From NCBI GenBank assembly GCA_024663395.1, contig JANFAH010000030.1, positions 496,001 through 560,000 of the forward strand: DNA of 64,000 nt, read 5' to 3'. Shown here in pieces: positions 11,295 to 21,665 of this stretch (positions are counted from its first letter, which is position 1; every line of letters starts with the position of its first letter). The notes under the pieces are model-generated. The model was not told the origin of the DNA. It did no database searches and saw only the letters and a list, made by a program, of their open reading frames with translations. The DNA comes from Pisolithus tinctorius (Eukaryota > Basidiomycota > Agaricomycetes > Boletales > Pisolithaceae). Position numbers and translations under genes: made by a program.

Positions 11295-12317
11295 TCAACG
11301 AACTGGTGGCATCGTATATCTAGTGAAATGTTCGAGTAGGGCTGGGGTTTCGTTGAGATATGGGGCCAGGATCATTGCGTGTTGGCACAGGTATACAGTG
11401 AAGGAATCCCCTGCCCATCTGCCAATTGTTTTGACTACATCGAACAGGATGCCCCAAAGTAGATAATGTAGTGTTCCTCCTATTCTTAGGCTATGGCCTC
11501 TGATGTTGGGGAGATTGTGGGCGGTTATCAGGGAGATTATTCTTTTAGTCACTTCTGTTTTGGACAGTGGGCGGAGGCCGGATATGTGATGTTTCCATGC
11601 GAATAGGTGTGTGGATTTGTCTGCTGGGTTGAGGTGGAGATGATGTTCGAGGGCTTGGATTGGGTCTGTGATTGCTCCGTTTAGAGGCACACATTGCGCG
11701 TCTTCGCCTGTTGGTGACATTTTCGTCCATGGAATGCGAAACTTCGTTACGGGTAGGCCACTGAGGTCATGTAGGTGGGTAACGTGCACTCGGGTGATAT
11801 GTTTCGACGGGTCGAATTGTTTAATAGCGGGTACTGTGAATTCACCTAGACGAGCTACGCAATAGAAGACGATTGTCAGGCAGGCAAATATCGCTGCGTC
11901 TCTGGGGTCATTTAGATCCATTAGTGAGTGGAAGAGTTCAAGGGTGTTCATGTGGAATGGTTCCCGCAGAGCTCGTTTGGACGAGGCAGGTGCTAGGTGT
12001 GAGGCACCTTCTAATATGGCCCAAAGCTCTTCCGGGTTAATGTTCCATGGTAATCCGTGCAAGAGGTGCCAAGCGTGTAGCCCTGCTGTGAAGTTTGATA
12101 GAGTCGAGCCTGAGTAGGAACCTGCGCAGCTGGAGAGAAAAGCGAGCAGGGTGTTGGCTGCTATTGGGGCTCACTGGGTCTCTGACATTCCATGGGTATC
12201 ACAGAATACATGGTAGGTGAGTAGCCCTGCGCCATATGCTTCCTTAGTTTTCTCTGCCCATGATGCTCCTATCACTTCGAGGATGCGATCTACTTGTTGG
12301 TTTGTTATTGGGAGCAT
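11295..12317 (-). pseudogene. Tyrosine recombinase (integrase) of the DIRS-like element
   Basis: Tyrosine recombinase that inserts the circular DNA copy. The start is placed at the ATG at 12317. The N-terminal SAM-like part carries Y-G-A-G-L-L-T-Y-H and F-T-A-G-L-H-A-W-H motifs and one TGA (12173-12171) where CGA would give Arg. From 12062 the catalytic part is open to 11295: first Arg in C-V-A-R-L-G-E, the H-x-x-R box in G-H-S-L-R-I-G, and the nucleophile Tyr in F-T-V-Y-L, followed by a conserved T-M-P-P-V-R tail. The R, H-x-x-R and Y tetrad is complete, so only the N-terminal stop seems to disable it. Confidence 0.85.
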
Positions 12318-12516
12318 GCCCTCTCTCGCCGTGTTGCGTGCGACTCTTGATTGAGAAGGGGGTGGTTGCCATAGTCACAGACGTTCTTTGGCCAGGCAAT
12401 GCGGGCGGAGCGGAGATTGCTGTGGTGTTAGGCCAGGATGATAAGGGCGGGGAGGGGCTGAGGGGGATGGGGAATGTTCAGGCGTTGATAGCGGGGCATT
12501 GAAGCAGTGGCATGAT

Positions 12517-14766
12517 TCAGAGTTGGTTTTCGAAGAGGGATTGTTGGATGTAATCATACTCTTCTGTGGCTGCTGCTTCTCTTCGCTCCTCGGCCTCAAG
12601 AGTGATCTGAGCACGGTCAAGGATTTTGGCTGCTGGAGAGGGGTATACTCCTTCCCTCCTGAGGCGGAGTTCAGTGGGATTGGGGGGGGCAGCTGCATCG
12701 ACGATGAAGGGCTGGGTTTGGATCGGGACAGGGACTGGAGGGAGGAAAAGGTGTGGATGACTGTATATTCCCCTTGATAGGGGGTCGGCTGGGTTGTTAC
12801 CGCTGGGGATGTATCTTGTGTGGATTTGATCAATGCGAGGGGACTCAGCGATGAATAGGTGAATTCGTTTGAAGACTTCATTGACTTGGGGATTGCGGTG
12901 ACGACCGTTTCTCCATCCTTCGACGACTCCGGTGTTGTCCCCAAATGCAATGACTGAGCGTGATCTGTCTTCTGCGAGGATGCTATCGATTGCATAGACC
13001 AGAAGTTCGAATGCGATGGCTTCGGCCCAGCTGATGTCTCTGGTTCCATCTCGGCTGCTCTCCTAACCTGGTATGAGTCTCCACGCTCTCCATTGCTTAC
13101 CGATTTTGATTCCGATGCCAATTTTAGAGCTAGCATCGGAGAAAGCTAACAAGTCGACGGGTTGGTTGGGAGGGGAGATGGGGCGTTGGACGTTTCTGGA
13201 CTGCAGCTGGTCCGTCCACCAATCGTTGTCATTAGCCACTCTTTTGTCGGCCCGATGGGGCATGAGCGGCTTCGCTGCATTGGTTTTTAGCATTGCCTCG
13301 AGGCCCGTTAGGTATGCTCTGCCACGCAGCAGGGCTGCGCACGCATGAAGTAATTTGCCGTATAATTCTTTGACATCTTGGAGTGTATGGGCGGGCCGTT
13401 TATGCCAAGCGTGGATTGCTTTGAGGTATTTAGTTGTTTTGGATGGACTCAGTGATACACAGTAGTCTCTGAGGTCCCATAGGAAACCTATGTATGTGGT
13501 GGAGTAGCTAAACGGTTGGTCCTTAGTTTTCTCCCAGGGGATGCTGAGGGACTCTGATAACGTGTCTAAGTCTTCGAAACTGTATGAGAAAAGGGCATCA
13601 TGGGCAGATCTCGGTGAGCTCCGGGTGAGATCTCGAATCAGTTGGGAGCAGTCTTCATTGAATTCTTCTGTTACATCGTCATCTCGGGTTCTTCCTGAGA
13701 ATAGAATTCTGGCCCCTCGGCGTTGGGGTTCTGGTGATGTAATCTCTGACTGCCATTGTTTTCTTAATTCATTGTAAGCTGCTATGAATTTGTGTCTGAT
13801 GCGCGCAAAGACATGATCATCTACCCATTTGTCTAGGGGCCCTATGCCATGATGCCTCATGATTTCCGATCCTGTGTCAGCGACGTGTCTGTATACACCC
13901 AATGATGGTGATGCACCGAAGGCAAGGCAGGTGTCTATGCAACCGTGGGTTTCTGATATTCTTACTACATTTGCTGGCCATTGTGAGGGGTGTAGCGGGA
14001 TTGTGCGATATGCTTCAGCGACATCTCGAGTAGCTAGTTCGGATCCAGGCGGTAGACACGAGAGTAAGAGATATATGATGGCAAATGTTCCCCATGTCGT
14101 GGGGAAGTCATGTGCATTGGTATAGGAATTGATCGATGGATTGGGGGTGCGTGGGTTTGTAGAGTGTGGAAATGAGAAATTTTGGACTAGGCGATATTTT
14201 CCAGGACGGTCGGGTTTGGGTATAATGGACAGTGGAGATGACTGAAATGGCCCTATTAGTTTGGTAATAGAATTTAATGAGAGAGGACCAATGTAGCATC
14301 CTTTTCCGAGTTCTTTGGTGATTGTCTTATGCAATTCGTCGATGTAAGTAGTCACAGAATCTTTGTTAGCAGGGGATTGTACATGCATGATCGATGGAAA
14401 ATTTATTATGAATCCACGGCAGAAGCCCTCCAGGATTTTGAGGAAATGATGGGCTAAGTTATGTTTTCTGAGCTCTCGGTCCCAAGCATCTATGTTATAC
14501 AGCGTCGCTGGTTGTAGTTTTCTGTGCGCGAGGGCACTTCTGGGCTCCATGAGTTGTAGCTCCGCATCTGGAGCACAAGTGCTTGGTGTCATGGCACTCT
14601 GAGCATCCTTCCTTGCATTGCCACTTTGTGCATATGTGCCTTCCATCGTCCTTGGTGAAGAGTGCTTTGTGAATCCTTTCAGTGAAAGTTGGGTATTTCC
14701 TGTCCCAGGTGTGCGAGGCTCTGCACTTGATGACGAGGTGCCATTGCCTCCCGAGGCACATGGCAC
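12517..14766 (-). pseudogene. Reverse transcriptase and RNase H of the tyrosine-recombinase element
   Basis: RT domain from about 14530: a S-I-I-P-K-P motif, palm motif R-D-V-A-E-A-Y-R-T-I-P, and the catalytic V-D-D in K-W-V-D-D-H (near 13815), as expected for DIRS-type RTs in place of Y-x-D-D. RNase H follows at about 13145 with S-D-A-S-S, then further conserved blocks (W-A-E-A near 13015, G-D-N-T-G, N-P-A-D) to a stop at 12517. A TAG at about 13063-13061 interrupts RNase H where related proteins have Trp. The first part (14766-14530) is out of frame with the zinc knuckle. Everything else reads cleanly, so this is a recently disabled copy. Confidence 0.8.
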
Positions 14767-14884
14767 ATGCTGGGAGGGGGCTGTTGTAGGGCTGGTAGTC
14801 CGATGATGAATGGTTCCGAAAGGATCTCTGACATTTGTGGTCTGCGTAGTCTGAAGAGCGGTTGCAGTCTCCTGGGGACAGCAA
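14495..14884 (-). CDS. Zinc-knuckle segment of the pol polyprotein
   Basis: A Cys/His-rich ORF with C-x2-C (A-M-C-L-G-R), further cysteines, and a final C-S-R-C-G-A-x-x-H-G-A-x-x-C knuckle. In related elements this part continues directly into RT. Here the RT reading frame begins one register away, near 14530, so a single indel separates the two. It could be a mutation or a recoding site; with other stops in this copy a mutation is more likely. The start at 14884 is only the first ATG, and the true start may be upstream. The function is expected to be nucleic-acid binding. Confidence 0.65.
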   Translation of the reverse strand: MLSPGDCNRSSDYADHKCQRSFRNHSSSDYQPYNSPLPACAMCLGRQWHLVIKCRASHTWDRKYPTFTERIHKALFTKDDGRHICTKWQCKEGCSECHDTKHLCSRCGATTHGAQKCPRAQKTTTSDAV

Positions 14885-15279
14885 GCGCTTCTGGTAGCTC
14901 GGTGTTCTCGTTTGATGATTAGATGACGCAGGCTGAGCCGCTAGGGTCGCGAAGCGCTGGTTGACCTGTGGTTAGCGGTGATAGACATGGTTTTTGATTA
15001 GCGGCACAAGCTGAGTATAGTGATGAGTATGAGATTTGGATTGATCAGCAGATGTGATGCCGGAGGAATGAGGGCATATGATCAACGGACGTTATGCCAG
15101 GTAGAAGTGTGTGTAGGGGGGGAGGGGAGGTAGTGATTGTTCAACGGACGTGATGCCGGGTGTTAGTGCGTGTAAGTACCAGGCATACGAGAAGGAGGGT
15201 GGAGGGGTGGGGAGAGGATAAGGCATGAGAGAAGCATGGTTAGTTTGTGTCGTATTACACTGCTGATGATCCGCACCTT

Positions 15280-16149
15280 TCAGAGATTTTCGAGCTCCTG
15301 ACTACGCTCTTCGTCTAATATTTCTTCTCGAGCGTCATTCAGCAGTTCTTGATTCAATTCTGACAGGGACCAGGTGTTGAGTGTCGACAACACCTGGTGC
15401 CATCTTTGTCTCTGTTGGCTCTGATAGAGGAGGAGCGCTTTCTTGAGGTGTTTGCGAGGGGAACGACGCCACGGGTGCGCTTTGATGGCTGTCCAAAAGT
15501 CTATATGCATGATTACTCTTTCTTCTTCCCAGTTGTGTTCCTTCATCACACTTATCAGGCGGATGGTGGCCTCTCCGAACTGCTCCCAAGTTAAATCCTC
15601 ATCTTTTATAATGGAGGACTTATCTCTAGTGGTGGATGCCAGTACCCAGACGTGTTGACCATTGTCAGTTTTGAGTAGGGTAAGGGCTTCGTCGTCTACT
15701 GATGGGCTGAAGGACTCTGCTTCTGCTAGTCCAGCATTGGTGAAGAAGTAAAGTTCGCAGTATTTGCCTTTTTCGAGTTTGTGCGCAGCATATGGGGAGG
15801 GGATGTTGACAGGTCCTGTGGGTACTCCTACTTTACGAATCGGAGCGTGCTTGAGCCTGTTCTTTTTCCATTCTTCCACTCGAGCTGTTTCCGCTTCTTC
15901 GATTCTGCGGCGTTGTAGCTCTATGCGTTCTTCTTCGGCTTGTTCGGCTTCCTCCAGTGCCCTTTGGGCCTCCCATTCTTTGCATGCTTGCCAATTGAGT
16001 TTCTCTTTGTTGTTGTTCAAAACCCAGAGTGTCGCTAGGATGTTTGCGGCTTGCTGATCGTTTACAGCGTCATTGACGAGTTGTAGATGGGCTTCCTGAT
16101 AGTCCTCAGTGGTAAAATCGGGCTGTAACGCCAGGTTAGGATTTTCCAT
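15280..16149 (-). CDS. Gag-like protein of the tyrosine-recombinase element
   Basis: An intact 289-residue ORF, the first gene of the element, starting at the ATG at 16149. The N-terminal third holds a charged coiled-coil region rich in Glu, Arg and Ala (about residues 60-110). The middle has a conserved I-P-S-P-Y-A-A-H-K-L segment followed by a Y-C-E-L-Y-F-F-T block. The C-terminal part has W-x-Q-F-G-E-A and L-L-L-Y-Q-S-Q-Q-R-x-R-W-H motifs. From memory this arrangement is typical of the gag-like protein of Agaricomycete DIRS-type elements, which presumably packages element RNA. About 395 bp separate it from the zinc-knuckle ORF. No stop or frameshift was seen. Confidence 0.8.
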   Translation of the reverse strand: MENPNLALQPDFTTEDYQEAHLQLVNDAVNDQQAANILATLWVLNNNKEKLNWQACKEWEAQRALEEAEQAEEERIELQRRRIEEAETARVEEWKKNRLKHAPIRKVGVPTGPVNIPSPYAAHKLEKGKYCELYFFTNAGLAEAESFSPSVDDEALTLLKTDNGQHVWVLASTTRDKSSIIKDEDLTWEQFGEATIRLISVMKEHNWEEERVIMHIDFWTAIKAHPWRRSPRKHLKKALLLYQSQQRQRWHQVLSTLNTWSLSELNQELLNDAREEILDEERSQELENL

Positions 16150-16323
16150 TTGAGGTTGGTTGGTACGAAAGACGAGAGGAGATCTGCACGAGGGCTGGAG
16201 GCGCAGACTTTGCTGATCGCGAAGTGTGCAGAAACAAGAGACGCGTCACACTTCGCTTACTCATGCATGGACTAAATTCTATGTGACGCTTCATGCCTCT
16301 GCTTACATAGAATACTAACTATG
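16150..16323 (-). other. 5' terminal region of the tyrosine-recombinase element
   Basis: Non-coding, with two short inverted pairs: GCGAAGTGTG (from 16218) with CACACTTCGC, and TTCTATGT with ACATAGAA. These may be part of the terminal repeat or promoter architecture. I saw no clear inverted copy of this sequence at the other end (11030-11290), which instead has its own GAAAACCC/GGGTTTTC hairpin. Confidence 0.4.
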
Positions 16324-16881
16324 AACAGCCATTGACTGTCATAAAAGAAATGAAAACACAATGAGGGATGTAACTCCCTTCCCTGATCAGGACTGGATCA
16401 GGATGGACATTGCAAGAGCAAAGTATCACTTAAAGATCAACTTGTTGAATGTGTACAAACAGGTATGCATCAAGCCTGAAGACATCTGGAAGACAGCCTT
16501 CTCAATGATTTATGGCACCTTTATATGTAAGCCAAGTCATACAGCAGGGGGATTGTAATGCCCCTGTGACATTTCAACACCTTATGACTGTGATCTTCAG
16601 AGATCACATAGGACATTTTGTGTATGTCTACCTCAATGATATATTTGTCTACAGTGATAGACTGGAGGAGCACAAGCAGCACCTCCACATCCTCAAAAGG
16701 GAGAAGTGTGACTTATATGCCAAGAAACTCAACTGCCTTGGGCACATAATAGATGCCAAGGGAGTGCATGCAGATAGAGACAAGATGTCTCAAATTAGGA
16801 ACTGGAGAGTACCTAAGTTGCTCAATGAGGTTCAATGGTTTGTTGGTCTCATAGAATACCTGGCACAATTTATGCCAGATA
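16324..16881 (+). pseudogene. G0 reverse transcriptase, central part
   Basis: Continues the RT interrupted at 11029: a D-C-H-K-R-N segment, D-V-T-P-F-P-D-Q, palm motifs, Q-Q-G-D-C-N-A-P (16535-16560), and the catalytic box at about 16630, which reads Y-L-N-D instead of Y-L-D-D. The Asn codon AAT at 16635-16637 follows CTC, so GAT to AAT is a CpG to CpA change. Thumb-region motifs (L-G-H-I-I-D, G-V-H-A-D) follow to 16881. One frameshift lies near 16515. The enzyme would be catalytically dead. Confidence 0.8.
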
Positions 16882-16883
16882 TA

Positions 16884-17764
16884 TAGTGGCTCAAAAAACT
16901 GAGCACATGTTTGTATGTTTTACATTAGTTATGACTAAACACAATAACCCCTAACCCTAGCCCTAAACCATGAGTGTATAAAATAGGGTGCTTACTCTTG
17001 GCTTTCTATTGGTCCCAGTCATCCACAGTCAGCTGAGAGCACAATCTAGCCATGCTTCCCATGCCACCTGAAGTGCACAGGATCACCCCAGCATTGAAAC
17101 TAATTGTACTGTGCTAAAAATGTACTGGTTAAAAGGTGATTTGTTTGTTCATCATTTTCTGATGTGCCAGATTGACCTCCATCACATATCCAGCTGTTTC
17201 AGTACTGATGAGGTGCAGAACATGTCAGGTATGGGTGGGGGAAACAGCTCAGGGATGACTGAAAGCAGATTTTTTAAGGGTTTGATTGTGTTGGACATAT
17301 ACCCTGATGACATTACTGTAGTGGGCACCAATATTTATGGGGATTACTCTGAGAAAATGGCCCAGATGGACCAGGAGGATGGTTTCATGAGTTGGGGTAG
17401 AAGAGGGAGCCTTGATGGTCCCAATTCATTGTTTGGCATTGTTTGTATGATGACAAATCATCAAATAGACCATGTGATATACCATGTAAGCATTAGTAAG
17501 CACCTCACAGCATTTAAACTTTGTTAAATCAAAACTATGTAATCAAAACTTAAGTCAAAAAACTGTCTGCAGGACATGTCATTTTCAAATGGCTGCTATT
17601 CTATCAATTCCTATTCAAATCACTTGATTCATGGACCAATAGAAAGCCAAGAGTAAGTACCCTATTTCATACACTCATGGTTTAGGGCTAGGGTTAGGGG
17701 TTATTGTGTTTAGTCATAACTAATGTAAAACATACAAACATGTGGTCGGTTTTTTGAGCCACTG
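16884..17764. mobile_element. TA-flanked inverted-repeat element (Tc1/mariner-like relic)
   Basis: The termini are (C/T)AGTGGCTCAAAAAA on both sides in inverted orientation, next to TA dinucleotides (16882-16883 and 17765-17766). The inverted arms run about 125 bp (16884-17010 and 17640-17764). Each arm contains a telomere-like stretch (CCCTAACCCTAGCCC and its complement). The inside starts with a short Met-Leu-Pro-Met-Pro-Pro reading frame like the start of a Tc1-type transposase, followed by decayed sequence homologous to the elements at 19562 and 30704. Confidence 0.75.
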
Positions 17765-17766
17765 TA

Positions 17767-18238
17767 TGTCAGACAACAAAGGCTGACAATCAGCAGCCTT
17801 GACAACCATGGGAGTTGATAGTGATGGACTTTGTGGGACCATTCCCACTGAGCAAAGGGTACAACTACCTGTGGGTAGTCCTATGCCATCCAATGTCCAT
17901 GATACACCTGATACTGGTGAAAATGATGGTGTGAGCTTCAGAACTCATGTGGATATTCATAAAAGAAGGAGACAATTGTCTTGGACAGAGAGGCCAAATT
18001 TACATCAATGTTCTGGCATGAGATGCATAGAATGCTAGGAGAAAAGCTCCTAATGTCAACTGCTTTCCGCCCACAGACAGACAGTGCATCTGAACAAGCC
18101 ATATGCAATGTAGCACAGATGCTATGATCAATGGTCTGTCTGGACCAGAGAGACTGGGTGTCAAAGCTGCCAATGATCAAGTTTGCAATAAACTTGAGCA
18201 TCAACAGCTCTATGGGGTTTGCCCCATTTGAACTGAAC
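17767..18238 (+). pseudogene. G0 integrase core
   Basis: Ty3/Gypsy integrase catalytic core in broken frames. It shows P-W-E-L with M-D-F-V-G-P-F-P (first Asp region), a segment corresponding to D-R-x-x-K-F-T, then M-S-T-A-F-R-P-Q-T-D-S-A-S-E-Q (the Glu region). It ends at the conserved G-F-A-P-F-E-L-N-Y motif, into which the next element inserted. The HHCC zinc domain and RNase H that should precede it are absent. Integrase would have joined element DNA to the chromosome. Confidence 0.75.
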
Positions 18239-18240
18239 TA

Positions 18241-19415
18241 CAGTGGCTCAAAAAAGTGTCCCAATGTTGGGTGATTTTGGAAAGAGTTGAGATTTATGAG
18301 GGAGCCAATAGGAATTAGTTCAAACTCCTGCAGAACCAAAAATAGTACTAACCATTGCCTTGACAACATGGGCTTGTTTATGTAATTTGGTTGACATGGC
18401 ACCAAGATATATCCATTTTAAAATGACATGTCATTGGGACACTTTTTTGAGCAGGATATTGTCAGTCATTCCTCTACAACTGGTCAGGGGATCTCTACTG
18501 TGGCCAGGGTCACCAAAGAGTTCCAGATAGATTAAGGAAAACCTCAAACTAGGACATCCTTACCAGCCTTCTTCTCCTGGGAGAGGAGAATAGTCTCTGG
18601 TATGACCTCTGGAAGAGCTGAAAATGCTGTCCAGGCTTGCCCACATAATGTGTGTGGCCCTTTCCTCCCCTACCACTCCCTAAACTGGTTGCAGTGTGCC
18701 CAACCCTGCATCCCTGAAGGCTGTAGTCCAGCAGGAGAATTATCCTGCAAACACTTCCCTACCATTTTCCACACAAATTTCTTTCCATCTGGTCCAATAC
18801 TATTGATCTTGGGCTCAACTGACCAGATGACCACAGTGCAGTCATTCACTGTCCAGTTTTGGTGCTTAAGAGCAAAGGCAAGTCACTGTTGTGTATGCTT
18901 GCAAGACAAGAGTGGCATCTCCTGCTTGACAATCACCTTCAGGGATGCAGAATTGAGCAAACTGCAACCAGTTTGGGAAGTGATAGGGGAGGAAAGGGCC
19001 ACACACATTATATGGGCAAGCCTGGACAGCATTTTCAGCTCTTCCAGAGGTCATACCAGAGACTATTCTCCTCTCCCAGGAGAAGAAGGCTGGTAAGGAT
19101 GTCCTAGTTTGAGGTTTTCCTTAATCTATCTGGAACTCTTTGGTGACCCTGGCCACAGTAGAGATCCCCTGACCAGTTGTAGAGGAATGACTGACAATAT
19201 CCTGCTCAAAAAAGTGTCCCAATGACATGTCATTTTAAAATGGATATATCTTGGTGCCATGTCAACCAAATTACATAAGCAAGCCCATGTTGTCAAGGCA
19301 ATGGTTAGTACTATTTTTGGTTCTGCAGGAGTTTGAACTAATTCCTATTGGCTCCCTCATAAATCTCAACTCTTTCCAAAATCACCCAACATTGGGACAA
19401 TTTTTTGAGCCACTG
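18241..19415. mobile_element. Foldback element with about 500-bp arms, TA duplication
   Basis: The termini CAGTGGCTCAAAAAAGTGTC face each other, flanked by TA at 18239-18240 and 19416-19417. The two arms (about 18241-18745 and 18925-19415) are near-perfect reverse complements, leaving a loop of about 180 bp. No complete transposase is seen. The host frame of G0 integrase resumes at once on the far side, so the boundaries are well supported. Confidence 0.8.
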
Positions 19416-19417
19416 TA

Positions 19418-19559
19418 CAGACATATGCCTGTAATGATGCACTGCATCAAGAAAGGAATGATGACATCATCCCCAGGGGTAAGGCCATTCATCTGACAAG
19501 CACGAGAAAATCTAGAAATGGTGCATGATGCCATAATTGAGAGTAGGGTGGTGCAGACA
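19418..19559 (+). pseudogene. G0 integrase, C-terminal piece
   Basis: A short piece that continues the integrase after the foldback insertion. It contains a M-P-V-M-M segment, a P-G-V-R-x-F block, and A-R-E-N-L-E-M-V-H-D-A-I-I-E-S-R, typical of the integrase tail before the linker to the chromodomain. It ends at the next TA insertion site and reads on in frame at 21135. Confidence 0.7.
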
Positions 19560-19561
19560 TA

Positions 19562-21132
19562 CAGTGAGGGACAAAAGTGTTGCAATGTTTGTGAGGTGTG
19601 ACTTGCTGCTGATGTAACTCAGGCTATTCTGCACAGATAATCATGATACCTATACCATTGGAAAGGGTGACTCTAAGCTTTCCAGAGCACTAAGGTTAAG
19701 TCCAAACAAAGCAATACATGCCAAGATACACCTTATTCTTTTCAAAAGGTGCATTGCAATGCTTTTGTCCCTGACTGGTGAAATAGTGAAAAGTGACCTT
19801 TTGATGGGATTGAGGGCATGAAGGATGGGAAAATATGATTACATAATAAACCACATGATCATCAAGATGATTTGTCAGCATGTAAACAATGACAAACATT
19901 GGACTTGTACCATTAATCCTCCCTCTTTTACCACAACTCATGAAATCATCTCTCTAGCTCACATGGTCATTTTCTCAAGGAATTCTTATCAAATACTGGT
20001 GGCTACCACAGTGTCATCAGTATAAAATGCTCTCAGAACCATCAGTCCCTTAAAAAACCTGCTGTCAGTCATTTCCTGGACTGTTTCCCCCCCATGCCTG
20101 ATGTGTTCTGGGACTAATCAGTACTTGGAAGGCTGAAAATGTTTTGGAGGTCAATCTGGCACTTCAGAACATGATGTACAAGTCATTCCCCTATCAACCA
20201 ATGCATTTCTGGCCCAGGAACACTGATATGGAAGTTGGGGTGAGACAAAACCTCCTTGTGCTCTGAGCACCATAAGAGGGTTCACTAGATCTTGCTCTGA
20301 TCTGAACTGTAGATGACTGGGGAAGGATTATTTGGTCATATGTGACCAAAGGAAATATTCAGGGCCAGATGGAAGCACAGGATTCTGCTCCATGGCAGTT
20401 CAGTAGCATATCCTTCTGATGACACCCAGGGGTAAAGAGGATTTTGTCTTGCCCTAACTTCCATACCACTATCCCCATTCCAGAAATGCATTGGTTGAGA
20501 GGGGACTGGTTTGTACATCATGTTCTGAAGTGCCAGATTGGCCTCCACAACATTTTCAGCCTTCCAAGTACTGATTAGTCCCAGAACACATCAGGCATGG
20601 GGGGGGAAACAGTCCAGGAAATGACTGACAGCAGGTTTTTTAAGGGACTGATGGTTCTGAGAGCATGTTATACTGATGACACTGTGGTGGCCACCAGTAT
20701 TTGATAAGAATTCCTTGAGAAAATGACCAAGTGAGCCAGAGAGATGATTTCATGAGTTGTGGTAAAAGAGGGAGGATTAATGGTACAAGTCCAATGTTTG
20801 TCATTGTTTACATGCTGACAAATCATCTGGATGATCATGTGGCTTATTATGTAATCATTTTTGCCCATCCTCCATGCCCTCAATTCCATCAAAAGGTCAC
20901 ATTTCACAATTTCACCAGTCAGGGACAAAAGCATTGCAATGCACCTTTTGGAAAGAATAGGGTGTATCTCAGCATGTAATGATTTGTTTGGACTGAACCT
21001 TAGTGCGCTGGAAAGCCTAGAGTCACCCCTTTCCAATGGTATAGGTATCATGATTATCCATGCAGAATAGCCCAAACTACATCAGCAACAAGTCACACCT
21101 CACAAACATTGCAATGCTTTTGTCCCTCACTG
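19562..21132. mobile_element. Foldback element with about 620-bp arms (CAGTGAGGGACAAAAG termini)
   Basis: Flanked by TA (19560-19561, 21133-21134). The left arm is about 19562-20190 and the right arm about 20515-21132, inverted copies of each other around a 330-bp centre. A second internal copy of the terminal word TTTTGTCCCT lies in each arm, suggesting that the arm itself formed by duplication. A solo right arm is present at 30704-31261. No intact transposase is present. Confidence 0.8.
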
Positions 21133-21134
21133 TA

Positions 21135-21665
21135 CCATGCCAACAAGAAATGAATGGAAGGAACTCACCTTTGAATTGGTGGCTTGGTGTATCTCTCCAT
21201 GAAGAACCTGACCATGCCCAAAGGACAAGCTTGCAAGCTCATACCAAGATTCATCAGGCCAATGAAGGTTCTGTGCTGTGATAGTGCAAGTGATACATAT
21301 ATGCTCAAGCTACCAGTGCAACTAAAAGTGAGATGCATACACCCAATGTTTCCTTGGGTTTCTGCACAAGTATGAGTCAAATGATGACTTACTGTTTCTG
21401 AGACATGATTCACATGCCTTCTATGATATTTGTATGACCAATGACAACAGGTGGATAGTGGACAAGGTGCTTGCCCACTGGTGGTCTGATAACAAGGTAG
21501 AGTTCCTTGTCAAGTGGAATCTGGGAGACTCCACATGGGAACTGACATCCCACTGCAAGAAACTTGAGGCCATGGACAGGTACCTTGAACTTCAAGGTGC
21601 ACAGAATGTATGCCAGTTGCCTCACAAGGCACAGGATATGCACAAACATGTAGTAGCCACTTAGT
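21135..21665 (+). pseudogene. G0 integrase tail and chromodomain
   Basis: A Y-H-A-N-K piece joins the preceding segment across the foldback insertion. Then come L-V-Y-L-S-M-K-N-L (21185-21215) and a R-C-I-H-P-M-F block (linker that precedes the chromodomain). A chromodomain-like segment runs from about 21440 (W-I-V-D-K-V-L-x-H-W-W, then V-E-F-L-V-K-W, then S-T-W-E-L) with the aromatic residues of the fold still visible. Chromodomains steer such elements to marked heterochromatin. Frames are broken between the parts. Confidence 0.75.

Larger units (their letters stand above)
11030..16323 (-). mobile_element. Tyrosine-recombinase (DIRS-like) retrotransposon inside G0
   Basis: About 5.3 kb on the minus strand, inserted into the G0 RT gene; both halves of that gene abut it. 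It encodes, in its own direction, a gag-like protein (16149-15280), a zinc knuckle (14884-14495), RT plus RNase H (about 14530-12517) and a tyrosine recombinase (12317-11295). It has no DDE integrase or protease, which is the DIRS-order plan. The trinucleotide ATG occurs at both junctions (11027-11029, 16321-16323). I could not identify the terminal repeats with confidence. CpG is retained, in contrast to the host element, so the insertion is comparatively recent. One frameshift and two stops suggest it is no longer active. Confidence 0.85.
10420..21665 (+). mobile_element. Ty3/Gypsy chromovirus G0, relic split by four insertions
   Basis: Plus-strand pol pieces follow in normal order: protease and RT start (10420-11029), rest of RT (16324-16881), integrase (17767-18238, 19418-19559) and C-terminal integrase plus chromodomain (21135-21665). 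The gaps are a tyrosine-recombinase retrotransposon (11030-16323) and three TA-flanked elements (16884-17764, 18241-19415, 19562-21132). RNase H and the first part of integrase are missing at the 16884-17764 insertion. No LTR pair was found. CpG is nearly absent. Confidence 0.75.

Noticed and set aside
12375..13136. Long Ser/Pro-rich minus-strand ORF in the tyrosine-recombinase element
   Set aside because: It is a shadow frame of RNase H and the following linker, which read in another register with recognisable motifs.
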